Positions 1-10,598 of a stretch of 64,000 nucleotides of DNA are shown here, piece by piece; position 1 is the first letter of the stretch, and the number at the start of each line of letters is the position of its first letter. A model generated the notes under the pieces. The model saw nothing but the letters and a program-made list of their open reading frames with translations, ran no database searches and had not been told where the DNA came from. The translations under genes were made by a program, and so were the position numbers. The stretch spans positions 372,001 to 436,000 of the forward strand of contig NZ_QGNJ01000001.1 of assembly GCF_003336875.1 (NCBI RefSeq), given 5' to 3'. This DNA is from Oleisolibacter albus. Lineage in GTDB: Bacteria > Pseudomonadota > Alphaproteobacteria > Azospirillales > Azospirillaceae.

Positions 1-1
1 C

Positions 2-1330
2 GGACACCTGCGCGCCCAGGTGGCGGCGGCCCTGCCCTATCGGCTGACCGGCGCCCAGGAGCGGTCCCTGGCCGAGATCGACCGCGACATGGCGGCGCCG
101 GAGCGCATGCTGCGCCTGCTCCAGGGCGATGTGGGCAGCGGCAAGACCATCGTGGCACTGATGGCCATGCTGACGGCGGTGGAAAGCGGGGCCCAGGCGG
201 CGCTGATGGCCCCGACCGAGATCCTGGCCCGCCAGCATGCCGAAAGCCTGTCGCCCCTGTGCGCGGCGGCGGGCATTACCCTGGCCGTACTGACCGGCCG
301 TGACAAGGGCAAGGCCCGTGCCGCCTTGCTGGAGCGGCTGGCGGCGGGAGAGATCCATATCCTGGTCGGCACCCACGCCCTGTTCCAGGACGAGGTAGCG
401 TTCAGGGATCTGGCCCTGGCCGTCATCGACGAGCAGCACAAGTTCGGCGTCCATCAGCGGCTGCAACTGGCGGCCAAGGGCCGCGGCGTCGATACGCTGG
501 TGATGACGGCGACGCCGATTCCCCGCACCCTGACCCTGACCGCCTATGGCGACATGGACGTGTCGCGCCTGGACGAGAAGCCGCCGGGCCGCCAGCCCGT
601 GCGCACCGTGGTCATGTCCGCCGACCGGCTGGAGGAGGTGGTGGCCGGCCTGCCCCGCGCCATCGCCGGCGGCCAGCGCATCTACTGGGTCTGCCCCCTG
701 GTGGAGGAGAGCGAGCAGGTGGACCTTGCCGCCGCCACCCTGCGCCATGCCACCCTGCACGAACGGCTGAGCGACCGCGTCGGGCTGATCCACGGCAAGA
801 TGAAGGGGCCGGAGAAGGATGCCGTCATGGCCGCCTTCGCCGAGGGCCGGCTGGATGTGCTGGTGGCGACCACGGTGATCGAGGTGGGCGTCAATGTGCC
901 CGAGGCCACCATCATGGTCATCGAGCATGCCGAGCGCTTCGGCCTGGCCCAGCTGCACCAGCTGCGCGGGCGCGTGGGCCGCGGTGCCGGGGCCAGCACC
1001 TGCCTGCTGCTCTGGTCCCAGCCGCTGGGGGAGACGGCGCGGGAGCGGCTGCAGGTGATGAAGGAGACCGAGGACGGCTTCCTCATCGCCGAGAAGGACC
1101 TGGAACTGCGCGGCGCCGGTGAGGTGCTGGGCACCCGGCAGAGCGGCCTGCCGGAATTCAGGCTGGCCGATCTGGCCCAGCATGGCGACCTGCTGGCCAC
1201 CGCCCGCGACGATGCCCGCCTCATCATCGAGCGCGACCCCGAGCTGGACAGCCCGCGCGGCCAAGCCCTGCGTGTGCTGCTCTATCTGTTCGAGCGCGAC
1301 GCGGCGGTGAAGTATCTCCGCTCGGGCTGA
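2..1330 (+). CDS. recG: ATP-dependent DNA helicase RecG (C-terminal part)
   Basis: The gene enters from the left edge, so only the last 442 codons are visible. RecG remodels stalled replication forks and branched DNA in the cytoplasm. The visible part starts just before helicase motif I, GDVGSGKT, and includes the DEQHKFGV motif II, in which the more usual arginine is replaced by lysine. MTATPIPRTL is motif III. The second RecA-like lobe contains TTVIEVGVNVPEA and QLRGRVGRG (motifs V and VI). The C-terminal region contains the RecG-typical LELRGAGEVLGTRQSG stretch. The N-terminal wedge domain lies outside the window. Family identity is clear from the ordered motifs. Confidence 0.97.
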   Translation, partial: GHLRAQVAAALPYRLTGAQERSLAEIDRDMAAPERMLRLLQGDVGSGKTIVALMAMLTAVESGAQAALMAPTEILARQHAESLSPLCAAAGITLAVLTGRDKGKARAALLERLAAGEIHILVGTHALFQDEVAFRDLALAVIDEQHKFGVHQRLQLAAKGRGVDTLVMTATPIPRTLTLTAYGDMDVSRLDEKPPGRQPVRTVVMSADRLEEVVAGLPRAIAGGQRIYWVCPLVEESEQVDLAAATLRHATLHERLSDRVGLIHGKMKGPEKDAVMAAFAEGRLDVLVATTVIEVGVNVPEATIMVIEHAERFGLAQLHQLRGRVGRGAGASTCLLLWSQPLGETARERLQVMKETEDGFLIAEKDLELRGAGEVLGTRQSGLPEFRLADLAQHGDLLATARDDARLIIERDPELDSPRGQALRVLLYLFERDAAVKYLRSG

Positions 1331-1365
1331 GGTCCCGACCAGACCGGCCCCCTGGCCGGCAGCGG

Positions 1366-2073
1366 TCAGGCGCTGTGCGTCAGCGCCCCGCCCTCCACCA
1401 CCGCGGCCGGCCGCTCCGGCGGGGTGACGATGCCGCCGGACACCACCATCTTCAGCCCGTCCTCCACCGACATGCTGAGCTTCACCAGATCCTGGCGCGG
1501 CACGAACAGCAGATAGCCCGAGGTGGGATTGGGCGTCGTCGGGACGAAGACATTGACCACCTCGTCCTCGGTCAGGCTCTGCACCTCGCCCTGGGTGGTG
1601 CCGGTGATGAAGGCGATGGACCACATGCCCTTGCGCGGATATTCGACCAGCACCACCTCGCGGAAGGCGTCGGACTGGTTGGCCAGCACCGTCTCGAAGA
1701 TCTGCTTGGTGGCGGCATAGATGCCGCGGACGATGGGCATGCGCCCCAGGATGGCCTCGCCCAGCCGGACCACCAGCCGGCCCAGAAAGCCGGCGGCGAA
1801 CATGCCGATCAGGATCAGCGCCACCAGCACCAGCAGCACCCCCACACCGGGAATGGTGAAGGGCAGATAGGTTTCGGGATTATAGGCCGTGGGCAGGATG
1901 GCCGTGACCAGGGCGTCGATGCCGCCGACCACGACCCAGACCAGGTAGAGCGTGATGGTCACCGGCGCCGTCACCAGGATGCCGGCGAACAGATAGGCCC
2001 GCAGCCGCGCCGCCAGCCCCAGGCCAAAGGCCCGCTTCAGCGTCTTTTCCGTTCCACCGCTCTTACCGCCCAC
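1366..2073 (-). CDS. DUF502 family membrane protein
   Basis: This 235-residue protein matches the DUF502 family of unknown function. It has a first membrane segment at about residues 20-45 (GILVTAPVTITLYLVWVVVG) and a second around 65-90 (GVGVLLVLVALILIGMFAAG). A soluble C-terminal part follows, with the family motif VFVPTTPNPTSGYLLFVP. I chose the GTG at 2073 because AGAGGTGG stands just upstream. The longer open frame to 2169 has an unlikely N-terminus. The gene converges on recG, with 35 bases between the stops, an arrangement common in alphaproteobacteria. No function can be assigned beyond membrane location. Confidence 0.85.
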   Translation of the reverse strand: MGGKSGGTEKTLKRAFGLGLAARLRAYLFAGILVTAPVTITLYLVWVVVGGIDALVTAILPTAYNPETYLPFTIPGVGVLLVLVALILIGMFAAGFLGRLVVRLGEAILGRMPIVRGIYAATKQIFETVLANQSDAFREVVLVEYPRKGMWSIAFITGTTQGEVQSLTEDEVVNVFVPTTPNPTSGYLLFVPRQDLVKLSMSVEDGLKMVVSGGIVTPPERPAAVVEGGALTHSA

Positions 2074-2261
2074 AATGCCACCTCTTCGCACCGACCACCC
2101 CACCTTAGCGCCTACGTGCGGCGGCTTCGTGACAAATGCAAGCGTCTCCAGGTCTTTGACGACGCACACCCCCTCCGCGCGGGTGAACTTCTCCGCGCCA
2201 TCGGGTGTTGAGGAGGCATCGCACGCAAGTCCTGCCCCGCAATCCCACTCTCAGGGTGTTC

Positions 2262-3338
2262 ATGCCCACGGCGCATCTGCTCGGCCTGGCCACGGCCACC
2301 CCGCCCCACCGTCTGACCCAGGAGCAAACACGGGAGGTGGCGCGCAGCGTCTTCGCTGACCACATGCGCGATTTCGAGCGGCTGGCGCCGGTCTTCACCA
2401 ATGCCGGCATCGATTCCCGCCAGTCCTGCGTGCCGCTGGACTGGTATCGGACCCGCCATGGCTGGCGCGACCGCACCGCGCTCTATCTCGGCCATGCCCT
2501 GGAGCTATTGGACCGGGCCACACGCGCAGCCCTGGCCCGCGCCGATCTGGAGCCGGGCTGCATCGACGCCATCGTCTGCGTCTCCTCGACAGGCATCGCC
2601 ACCCCCAGCCTGGATGCCCGGGTGATCCAGCGTCTGGGGTTGCGCCCCGATGTGCAACGGCTGCCGGTGTTCGGTCTGGGATGTGCCGGCGGCGTCCTGG
2701 GACTGGCCCGCGCCGCCGACTGGGCCCGGGCCCGGCCGGGCTCCACCGTGCTGCTGCTGGTGGTGGAGCTGTGCGCCCTTTCCTTCCGCCGCGACGATGT
2801 CTCCAACGCCAATGTCGTCGCCACGGCCCTGTTCGGAGACGGCGCCGCCGCAGTGCTGCTGCGGGCACCCGGACCTGAACCCGGAACCGGGCCGGAAACC
2901 GGCGCTCCCCCAGGCCCGGCCCTGCGCGCCACGGCCGAGCACACTTGGCCGGACACGCTGGATGTCATGGGCTGGCGGGTCGAGGAGGATGGGCTGGGCG
3001 TCATCTTCAGCCAGAGCATCCCGGCCCTGGTCCGTCTGCGCTTCGGCGCAGTGGTCGACCGCTTCCTTGACAGTCAAGGACTGGACCGCGGCCGGTTGAC
3101 CGGAAGCATCTGCCACCCGGGCGGCGCCAAGGTGATCGACTCACTGGAGGAGGTGCTGGCGCCCTGTACCGCCGGGATGGAGGAGGCCCGGACCGTGCTG
3201 CGCGACCACGGCAACATGTCTGCGGCCACCGTTCTGTTCGTGCTGGAGCGCCGCATCGCCAGTGGCGCCCGCGGCCCGCATCTGATGACGGCGCTGGGTC
3301 CCGGCTTCAGCGCCGGACTGGCCCTGCTGGATCTCTGA
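2262..3338 (+). CDS. Type III polyketide synthase (chalcone synthase-like)
   Basis: This 358-residue protein is a type III PKS, a homodimeric ketosynthase that extends an acyl-CoA starter with malonyl-CoA. Bacterial members often make alkylpyrones or alkylresorcinols. The catalytic triad is visible: Cys141 in VFGLGCAGGVLGL, His285 in ICHPGGAKVID and Asn318 in DHGNMSAAT. The C-terminal GPGFSAGLALL is the usual end of the thiolase fold. A glycine/proline-rich loop at about residues 203-222 looks like a local insertion. ATG 2262 is preferred because similarity to the family begins there. The stop shares one base with the start of the next gene (TGATG), so the two are probably translationally coupled. 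The product is not predictable from sequence. Confidence 0.92.
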   Translation: MPTAHLLGLATATPPHRLTQEQTREVARSVFADHMRDFERLAPVFTNAGIDSRQSCVPLDWYRTRHGWRDRTALYLGHALELLDRATRAALARADLEPGCIDAIVCVSSTGIATPSLDARVIQRLGLRPDVQRLPVFGLGCAGGVLGLARAADWARARPGSTVLLLVVELCALSFRRDDVSNANVVATALFGDGAAAVLLRAPGPEPGTGPETGAPPGPALRATAEHTWPDTLDVMGWRVEEDGLGVIFSQSIPALVRLRFGAVVDRFLDSQGLDRGRLTGSICHPGGAKVIDSLEEVLAPCTAGMEEARTVLRDHGNMSAATVLFVLERRIASGARGPHLMTALGPGFSAGLALLDL

Positions 3339-3862
3339 TGCCGTCCGCGGTGATGGCGGAGATAGGCTGGCCACAGCTGATCGTGCTCCTGGTCGCGGCC
3401 CAGCGGCTGGGAGAACTGGTGCTGGCCAACCGCAACACCGCCCGGCTGCTGGCCCGGGGTGCTGTGGAGGTGGGGGCGGGCCATTATCCCCTGTTCCCGC
3501 TGCTGCATGGGAGCTGGCTGCTGGCGCTGCTGCTGCTGGTGCCGGCACAGGCGTCGATTCATGCGGGCTTGCTGCTGCTGTTCCTGCTGTTGCAGGCCGG
3601 CCGTGTCTGGGTCATTGCCACGCTGGGGCGGTTCTGGACCACCCGGATCATCACGCTGCCGGGGGCGCCGCTGGTGCGGCGCGGTCCGTTCCGGCTGGTC
3701 CGCCACCCCAACTACCTCATCGTCGCCGGGGAGATTGCGGTGCTGCCGCTGGCCTTCGGTGCCTGGGAGCTGGCCTTGCTGTTCAGTCTGCTGAACGCTG
3801 CCCTGCTGGCCTATCGCATCCGCAGGGAGGAAGCGGCCCTGGCCCCGCGGCGGGCGGGCTGA
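3338..3862 (+). CDS. Isoprenylcysteine carboxyl methyltransferase (ICMT)-like membrane protein
   Basis: This 174-residue integral membrane protein has about four to five hydrophobic segments. It carries the ICMT/PEMT-type C-terminal signature GPFRLVRHPNYLIVAGEI, in which RHPNY binds S-adenosylmethionine. Proteins of this type next to type III PKS genes (for example BpsB beside BpsA in Bacillus) methylate the polyketide product. Here the gene starts within the PKS stop codon, which supports the same role. I infer O-methylation of an alkylpyrone- or resorcinol-like lipid at the membrane. No isoprenylated protein substrate is expected in bacteria. The family call is firm; the substrate is inference. 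Confidence 0.85.
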   Translation: MPSAVMAEIGWPQLIVLLVAAQRLGELVLANRNTARLLARGAVEVGAGHYPLFPLLHGSWLLALLLLVPAQASIHAGLLLLFLLLQAGRVWVIATLGRFWTTRIITLPGAPLVRRGPFRLVRHPNYLIVAGEIAVLPLAFGAWELALLFSLLNAALLAYRIRREEAALAPRRAG

Positions 3863-3887
3863 GCCCGGGGACCCGCCGGACCGCCGG

Positions 3888-4649
3888 TCAATAGCGGCTG
3901 CTGTACCAGCTGAACAGAGCGATGCTGGCCGCCACCGTGGCATTCAGGGATTCCACCTCGCCCGTCGTCGGCACGGTCAGGCGGCGCAGCGGCAGGTCGG
4001 GCGGCACACCCTTGCCCTCCTCCCCCAGCACCAGGCGCAGGTCCCCAGGCCAGGTGATGCGGGACAGGTCCTCCCCCCCGGCATCCAGCGCCAGCAGCGG
4101 CCCGGCGGCCCGAGCCAGATCGCCCCAGCGCCCGCCGCGGGCGAGGTTCAGACTGAACACGCCGTTGGCAGCGGCGCGGAGGCACTTGGGATGGAAGGGG
4201 TGCGCCGCCTCCTCCAGCAGGATCACCCGCGTGGCGCCGAAACTGGCGGCGCTGCGCAACAGGGCGCCGAGATTGGCGGGATCGCCCAGGGCGCAGACCA
4301 GTTCCAGCCCCCGCGGCGGCGCGGCCAGATCCGCGGTCGGCAGCTCCGGCACTTGCCCCACCAGCAGCGGATAGTCGGTGCCCGACACGTCCAGCCGCCG
4401 GAACAGCTCCGGCGCCAGCTGCACCCGCTCCACATGCTCGGGCAGCGGCCAGTCGGCGATCCAGTTGAGGTGGGGGACCAGGATGGTGCCGAAGCGCTCC
4501 GGCCAGCGCGTCAGCGCTTCCGGCACCAGCTTCAGGCCGGCCAGCAGGAACTGCCCGGCCTTGCGGATGCCACGGGACTCCAGCAGCGATTCCCAGCTCT
4601 TGAAGCGGGGATTCTGGGCGGATTCGATCAGCAGCGGCGGGCGGGACAT
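3888..4649 (-). CDS. SpoU/TrmH-type RNA 2'-O-methyltransferase
   Basis: This 253-residue SPOUT methyltransferase has a short N-terminal substrate-binding part (IESAQNPRFKSWESLLESRGIRKAGQFLLAG, described here by its start at residue 7). The C-terminal half is the knotted catalytic domain. The three SpoU motifs are visible: ALGDPANLGALLRSAASFG (motif 1), LRLVLGEEGKGVP (motif 2) and ESLNATVAASIALF (motif 3). The enzyme uses S-adenosylmethionine to methylate a ribose in tRNA or rRNA; which nucleotide cannot be told from sequence. ATG 4649 is chosen for its GGAGCC upstream. The open frame continues to 4748 but has no family-like sequence there. Confidence 0.88.
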   Translation of the reverse strand: MSRPPLLIESAQNPRFKSWESLLESRGIRKAGQFLLAGLKLVPEALTRWPERFGTILVPHLNWIADWPLPEHVERVQLAPELFRRLDVSGTDYPLLVGQVPELPTADLAAPPRGLELVCALGDPANLGALLRSAASFGATRVILLEEAAHPFHPKCLRAAANGVFSLNLARGGRWGDLARAAGPLLALDAGGEDLSRITWPGDLRLVLGEEGKGVPPDLPLRRLTVPTTGEVESLNATVAASIALFSWYSSRY

Positions 4650-4790
4650 GGCGGCTCCAGGCGACCGGGCCGACGGCCGGTCCCGGCAGGACGACGGGCC
4701 GCCGAAGCGGCCCGCCGGATCATGCGATATCAACGGAACAGGAAGCACTGCACCAACGGCCGCGCAGGCACGGCCGGCGCGCGCCCCGGG

Positions 4791-6323
<1,533 letters not shown>

Positions 6324-6472
6324 TTATGGGCCGGCGCCCCGCCCGTCAGCGCCGGGCGGACCATCGGTCCCATGTCTCAAGGTTCGCCGCACTATACACA
6401 GGGGCCGGAGGAAGGGAAGACACCGCCTATAGAAGGTCAGGGTTGCTTAAGCGGCGGGGGTACCCCCGCGGC

Positions 6473-7219
6473 TCATGCCTCCTCGGCCCCGGGTTCCTGC
6501 TCTGCCCGGCCGCGGAAGCCCAGCGCCACCACATAGGTTTCGCTGCTGTCCTGACGGCTGGCCGCCGGCTTGGCATGACGCACCGTAGCAAAATCGCGCT
6601 TCAGCGCGTCCAGCAGCGTCTTTTCCGCCCCGCCCTGGAACAGCTTGCACAGGAAGACACCGCCGGGGCTCAGCACCTCCGCAGCGAACTGGTAGGCTGT
6701 CTCGGCCAGCCCCATGATGCGGAGATGGTCCGTGGGCGCATGTCCCGTGGTGTTGGCGGCCATGTCGGACATGACGATGTCCGCCGGCCCGCCCAGCAAC
6801 TGCTTCAGCCGCGCCGGCGCATCGGGGTGCAGGAAATCCATCTGGATGATGGTGGCGCCGGGCACCGGCTGCACCTCCAGCAGATCGATGCCCACCACCA
6901 CGGCGCCGCCGCTGCCGGCGGGGCCGGGCTTGGCCCGGTCCACGGCGATCTGGGTCCAGCCGCCAGGGGCGGCCCCCAGATCGACGATGCGCTGACCCTT
7001 CTTCAGGAAGTGGAACTTCTCGTCCAGCTGCAGCAGCTTGAAGGCGGCACGGCTGCGGAAGCCGCGCTTCTTGGCCTCGGCCACATAGGGGTCGTTGAGC
7101 TGCCGCTCCAGCCAGCGGGCGGAGGAGACGGAGCGCCGCTTGGCTGTCTTCACGCGCACGGCCTGGGTACGGCCTGTGGGGGTGGAGCCGCTGGACGAAT
7201 TGCCGGATGTCTTCTTCAT
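6473..7219 (-). CDS. rlmE: 23S rRNA (uridine2552-2'-O)-methyltransferase RlmE (FtsJ/RrmJ)
   Basis: This 248-residue protein methylates the ribose of U2552 in the 50S A-loop using S-adenosylmethionine. After a basic N-terminal extension rich in Ser/Thr and Lys, the conserved YVAEAKKRGFRSRAAFKLLQ begins at about residue 45. The SAM-binding motif VDLGAAPGGWTQIA follows. The catalytic K-D-K-E set is represented by the early lysine, Asp in MSDMAANTTGH, Lys in LCKLFQGG and the late Glu in SSETYVVALGFR. It is slightly longer than the E. coli enzyme at both ends, as is usual in alphaproteobacteria. It follows the Ppx/GppA gene on the same strand, as often seen in this class. Confidence 0.96.
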   Translation of the reverse strand: MKKTSGNSSSGSTPTGRTQAVRVKTAKRRSVSSARWLERQLNDPYVAEAKKRGFRSRAAFKLLQLDEKFHFLKKGQRIVDLGAAPGGWTQIAVDRAKPGPAGSGGAVVVGIDLLEVQPVPGATIIQMDFLHPDAPARLKQLLGGPADIVMSDMAANTTGHAPTDHLRIMGLAETAYQFAAEVLSPGGVFLCKLFQGGAEKTLLDALKRDFATVRHAKPAASRQDSSETYVVALGFRGRAEQEPGAEEA

Positions 7220-7307
7220 AACGCCCTATATCGGCCGTTTCCGCCGGGGCGGCAAGCGCCACCGGCGCAGCCGCCTCATGCCCTGGCCGGGGGACCAGGC
7301 GCCCGCC

Positions 7308-8306
7308 TCAGGGGCGCCGGGCCGATGCCGCCAGCTCGAACAGGATGCCCTCGCGCACGCCGCGGTCGGCGATGCGCAGGCTCGGCACCGGCCAGCGTGT
7401 CCAGACGGCGTCCAGGATGGCGCAGCCGGCGATGACGAGATCGGCCCGGTCGCGCCCGATGCAGGGATGGTCGGCCCGTCCGCAATAATCCAGCGTCAGC
7501 AGCTCGTCGGTGATGGTCCGGGCATCCTCGCGCAGCAGCCGGGTGCCGTCGACACGGCTGCGGTCATAGCGCGGCAGACCCATCCGGATACCGGCCAGGG
7601 TGGTAACGGTACCAGAGGCGCCCAGCATCTGCACCCGCTTGGCCGCCACCTGCTCACCGATGCGGTTGCGTCTGTCGAATCCCGCCAGATAGCCGGCCAC
7701 GGCCTCCACCATGGCGGCATACTGCTCCGGGCTGACGCGGTCGCCGCCGTGGGTTTCGGTCAGGTTGACCACGCCCAGCGGGATGGAGATCTGGTCCAGC
7801 ACCCGCGGCCGGCCGCTGCGGACCTCGATCCAGATCAGCTCGGTGGAGCCGCCGCCGATGTCGAACACCAGGGCCCGCGGCACCGTCGGCGCCAGCAGCG
7901 GGGCGCAGCCGGCAAGAGCCAGCCGTGCCTCCTCGCGCGGGGTGATGATCTCGATGCGCAGGCCTGTTTCCTGTTCCACGGCCGACAGGAACTCGGCCCC
8001 GTTGCCGGCCCGGCGGCAGGCCTCGGTCCCCACGGCGCGGGCGATGGTGACGGCGCGTCGGTCCATCTTGGCTCGGCAGACCTTCAGCGCCTGTACGGTG
8101 CGGTCCATGGCCTCGTCGCTCAAGCGGTCGGTGCGGCTCAAGCCTTCCCCCAGCCGCACGATGCGGGAAAAGGCGTCGATGACACGGAAACCGTCGCGCG
8201 CCGGCCGGGCAATCAGCAGCCGGCAATTGTTCGTGCCCAGGTCGAGGGCGGCCATGACCGGCGGACGCGGGGCGATATCCACGCCACCCGGCAATCCCCA
8301 TCCCAT
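7308..8306 (-). CDS. Ppx/GppA family phosphatase
   Basis: This protein of about 332 residues has the actin-like ASKHA fold. It shows AALDLGTNNCRLLIARP (phosphate 1 loop) and VFDIGGGSTELIWIE (phosphate 2 loop), the hallmarks of exopolyphosphatase/guanosine pentaphosphatases. It lacks the C-terminal HD-like extension of long Ppx enzymes. Its neighbour rlmE is a conserved partner in alphaproteobacteria. The window also holds a second, longer member at 26.3 kb next to ppk1, so this copy may be the (p)ppGpp-type or an accessory phosphatase. The start is uncertain: in-frame candidates lie at 8372, 8306, 8282 (GTG) and 8255, and none has a strong ribosome binding site. Confidence 0.87.
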   Translation of the reverse strand: MGWGLPGGVDIAPRPPVMAALDLGTNNCRLLIARPARDGFRVIDAFSRIVRLGEGLSRTDRLSDEAMDRTVQALKVCRAKMDRRAVTIARAVGTEACRRAGNGAEFLSAVEQETGLRIEIITPREEARLALAGCAPLLAPTVPRALVFDIGGGSTELIWIEVRSGRPRVLDQISIPLGVVNLTETHGGDRVSPEQYAAMVEAVAGYLAGFDRRNRIGEQVAAKRVQMLGASGTVTTLAGIRMGLPRYDRSRVDGTRLLREDARTITDELLTLDYCGRADHPCIGRDRADLVIAGCAILDAVWTRWPVPSLRIADRGVREGILFELAASARRP

Positions 8307-8538
8307 GGCCGGCAATCCCAGTTCCACCACACACCCCGCTTGGCGGCCTTCTGCCGCCGGGCCTCGGATCAATCGGTCCGGCGGCTGCCCTCGCCCACCG
8401 GCCGACTGTTACAGAATCGTATCGTACCCGAAGGGCGGGCAGGAGCAAGGGCCGAAGCCACAGCCTGCTCCTCTTGCGCCAGCAGAACGGCCCTGTCCCT
8501 GGCCCGTCCGGGCTGCAGAAAAAATCTCAAAAAAGGGC

Positions 8539-8567
8539 TTCACAACCCCAAAACCCCCTGCTATAAG
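8539..8567 (+). promoter_or_regulatory. Promoter of tRNA-Gln
   Basis: The sequence shows TTCACA, 17 bases, then TATAAG, ending 66 bases before the tRNA. The bases after the -10 element (CCCGCCCAC) form a GC-rich discriminator. The block CTATAAGCCCGCCCAC is repeated exactly in front of tRNA-Val at 52.86 kb. That supports a real stable-RNA promoter under growth-rate or stringent control (the latter is inference). Confidence 0.7.
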
Positions 8568-8633
8568 CCCGCCCACCCCGCCGGTACCGCTGAAACACAG
8601 CGGCGCGACACTGAAGCGAACCGGTGGCCCTAC

Positions 8634-8707
8634 TGGGGAATCGTCTAACGGTAGGACAGCGGACTCTGACTCCGCCAGTCTAGGTTCGAATCCTAGTTCC
8701 CCAGCCA
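8634..8707 (+). tRNA. tRNA-Gln (anticodon CUG)
   Basis: The cloverleaf folds cleanly. The acceptor arm TGGGGAA pairs with TTCCCCA. The anticodon stem GCGGA/TCCGC encloses the loop CTCTGAC, giving anticodon CTG. The T arm contains GGTTCGAATCC. Discriminator G is followed by an encoded CCA at 8705-8707. It decodes CAG, the preferred glutamine codon in such a GC-rich genome. Confidence 0.97.
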
Positions 8708-8894
8708 ACCTCTCCCAATACTTCAGCATGATGGACCGGAAAACCGGTCGGTACGGCCTGCGCCTTGCGCACCTGCCATGGCGGCAGGCCAGGGGCACAG
8801 CGCATCGGCCCTCAGCCACGCGGAGGCCTGCCCAGCAAACGGGTGGCCCGCCCGGGGCCGCCCGCATGTGTGCCGATTGTCCGGCCTTCAGAGA

Positions 8895-10598
8895 TCAGCC
8901 GGCCCGCCGGCCGCCGGCGGCATCGCGCACAACCTGCACCAGCACCCGCTGCAGGCTCTCGATGCTGGCTGCCAGTTCGCCGGAAACACGGCCGACCTGG
9001 CCGGCCTGGGTCCCGGTCTGTTCGCTCTCCTGCGACACTGCCGTGATGCGCTCGGAAACCTCCCGCGCCGCCCCCGAGGTCTCGCCGAGATTGCGGCTGA
9101 TCTCATGGGTGGCCGCCGCCTGCTGCTGCATGGCCGCGGCCACGGAACCGGAGATCTGATCGACATCGGCAATGGCCGCCCCCATCTCCTCCACTGCCTG
9201 CACCGCGTTGCGCGTGGCCTCCTGGATGTCGCGGATCTGGCTGGTGATCTCTTCCGTGGAGCGGGCCGTCTGCGTCGCCAGATTCTTGACCTCGCCGGCC
9301 ACCACGGCAAAGCCTTTGCCGGCTTCCCCAGCCCGCGCCGCCTCGATGGTGGCATTCAGGGCCAGCAGGTTGGTCTGGGCCGCGATCTCGGTGATCAGGG
9401 CCACCACCTCGCCGATGCGTTCCACCGCCGTCGACAGCGACCGGATGGTCGCCTGGGTGCGCGTGCCGGTCTGCACCGCCTGCTGCGTGACGGTGCTGGA
9501 GCGGGCGATCTGGCTGGAGATTTCCCGGATCGAAGCCGCCAACTCCTCCGTTGCCGCCGCGACGTTGCGCACATTGGCCTGAGCCTGTTCCGCCGCGGCG
9601 GCCACGCTCTGGGCATTGGTGCTGACGCGGCGTGCCGATTCCGCCATGCCGTCGGCATCGCGCACCATGCCGCCGGTGCGCGCCGCCACCAGATCGACGG
9701 CCCGGCCAACCTCCTGCTCCACCGTATCGGCCATGGAGCGCAGGGCGGCCTGCCGGTCCAGCTCCGACTGCCGCTGATGCTGCACCCGTTCATGGTTGGC
9801 GTAGTTCATGCGGGCTTTCACCGCCCGGAGCTGGGCACGGATGCGGGCGAATTCGGCCACGTCGGAACTGGGGATCACGCTCATGAAATCGCCACGGGCC
9901 ATGGCGTCGAGATGCTGCTCCACCCGCCGCAACGGCTCCCTGACCTTGGCCAGGACGCCATATCCTGCCGCCGCGGCAACGGCGATGCCGCCAGCCAGCA
10001 GCAGACAGACCAGCAGCCCCCGCTCGGGAGCGCTGGCGCAGGCCAGCACCCCCATGACGATCAGTCCGGCCAGCAGCAGCAGATAGGAGGCCCACAGGCG
10101 AAAGGCGATGCTGGCGGCCACGCTGCGACAGGTTTCCAGGACACCGCGGCGGACGATCTGGCCATCCACCAGCCCGATCCCGTGGCTCTGACCGGCCTGG
10201 AGGGCCGCATAGACCCGCTCCGCCTCGGCCACCGCCTCCCGTGACGGCTTGGACCGGATCGAGATGAAGCCGGTGACCTGTCCATTCTCCGTCAGCGGGG
10301 TGACATTGGCCCGGACCCAGTAATGATCCCCGCTCTTGGCCCGGTTCTTGACGATGCCCTCCCAGGGGCGGCCGGCCCGGATGGTCTCCCACAGATTGGC
10401 GAAGGCCGCCTTGGGCATGTCGGGATGGCGGACGAGATTATGGGGCGCGCCGATCAGCTCCGCCTCGCTGTAGCCGCTGATCGCGACGAAATCCGCATTG
10501 GCGAAGGTGATCAGACCTTTGAGGTCCGTGCGGGAGACAAGAACTTTGTTATCGTCAAAAACGATTTCACGCCCTGTCACAGGCCCATTGTTCCGCAT
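8895..10598 (-). CDS. Methyl-accepting chemotaxis protein with N-terminal PAS domain (Aer-like)
   Basis: This chemoreceptor has 567 residues. Residues about 10-120 form a PAS domain with [21 protein letters not shown] and [16 protein letters not shown], the pattern seen in Aer-type redox/oxygen sensors that bind FAD. Two membrane segments lie at about 160-215 with almost no periplasmic loop, followed by a HAMP-like region ([19 protein letters not shown]). The C-terminal signalling domain contains the hairpin tip [33 protein letters not shown] (conserved around residue 440). It should relay internal energy or redox state to CheA/CheW, which are not encoded here. ATG 10598 is chosen because the PAS homology starts close to it. 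There is no obvious C-terminal CheR pentapeptide. Confidence 0.9.
   Translation of the reverse strand: MRNNGPVTGREIVFDDNKVLVSRTDLKGLITFANADFVAISGYSEAELIGAPHNLVRHPDMPKAAFANLWETIRAGRPWEGIVKNRAKSGDHYWVRANVTPLTENGQVTGFISIRSKPSREAVAEAERVYAALQAGQSHGIGLVDGQIVRRGVLETCRSVAASIAFRLWASYLLLLAGLIVMGVLACASAPERGLLVCLLLAGGIAVAAAAGYGVLAKVREPLRRVEQHLDAMARGDFMSVIPSSDVAEFARIRAQLRAVKARMNYANHERVQHQRQSELDRQAALRSMADTVEQEVGRAVDLVAARTGGMVRDADGMAESARRVSTNAQSVAAAAEQAQANVRNVAAATEELAASIREISSQIARSSTVTQQAVQTGTRTQATIRSLSTAVERIGEVVALITEIAAQTNLLALNATIEAARAGEAGKGFAVVAGEVKNLATQTARSTEEITSQIRDIQEATRNAVQAVEEMGAAIADVDQISGSVAAAMQQQAAATHEISRNLGETSGAAREVSERITAVSQESEQTGTQAGQVGRVSGELAASIESLQRVLVQVVRDAAGGRRAG

Noticed and set aside
8409-8867. 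152-codon minus-strand open frame running across tRNA-Gln
   Set aside because: It is the antisense of a well-folded tRNA and its promoter; the residues around LGFEPRLAESESAV are a known artefact of translating through this kind of tRNA.
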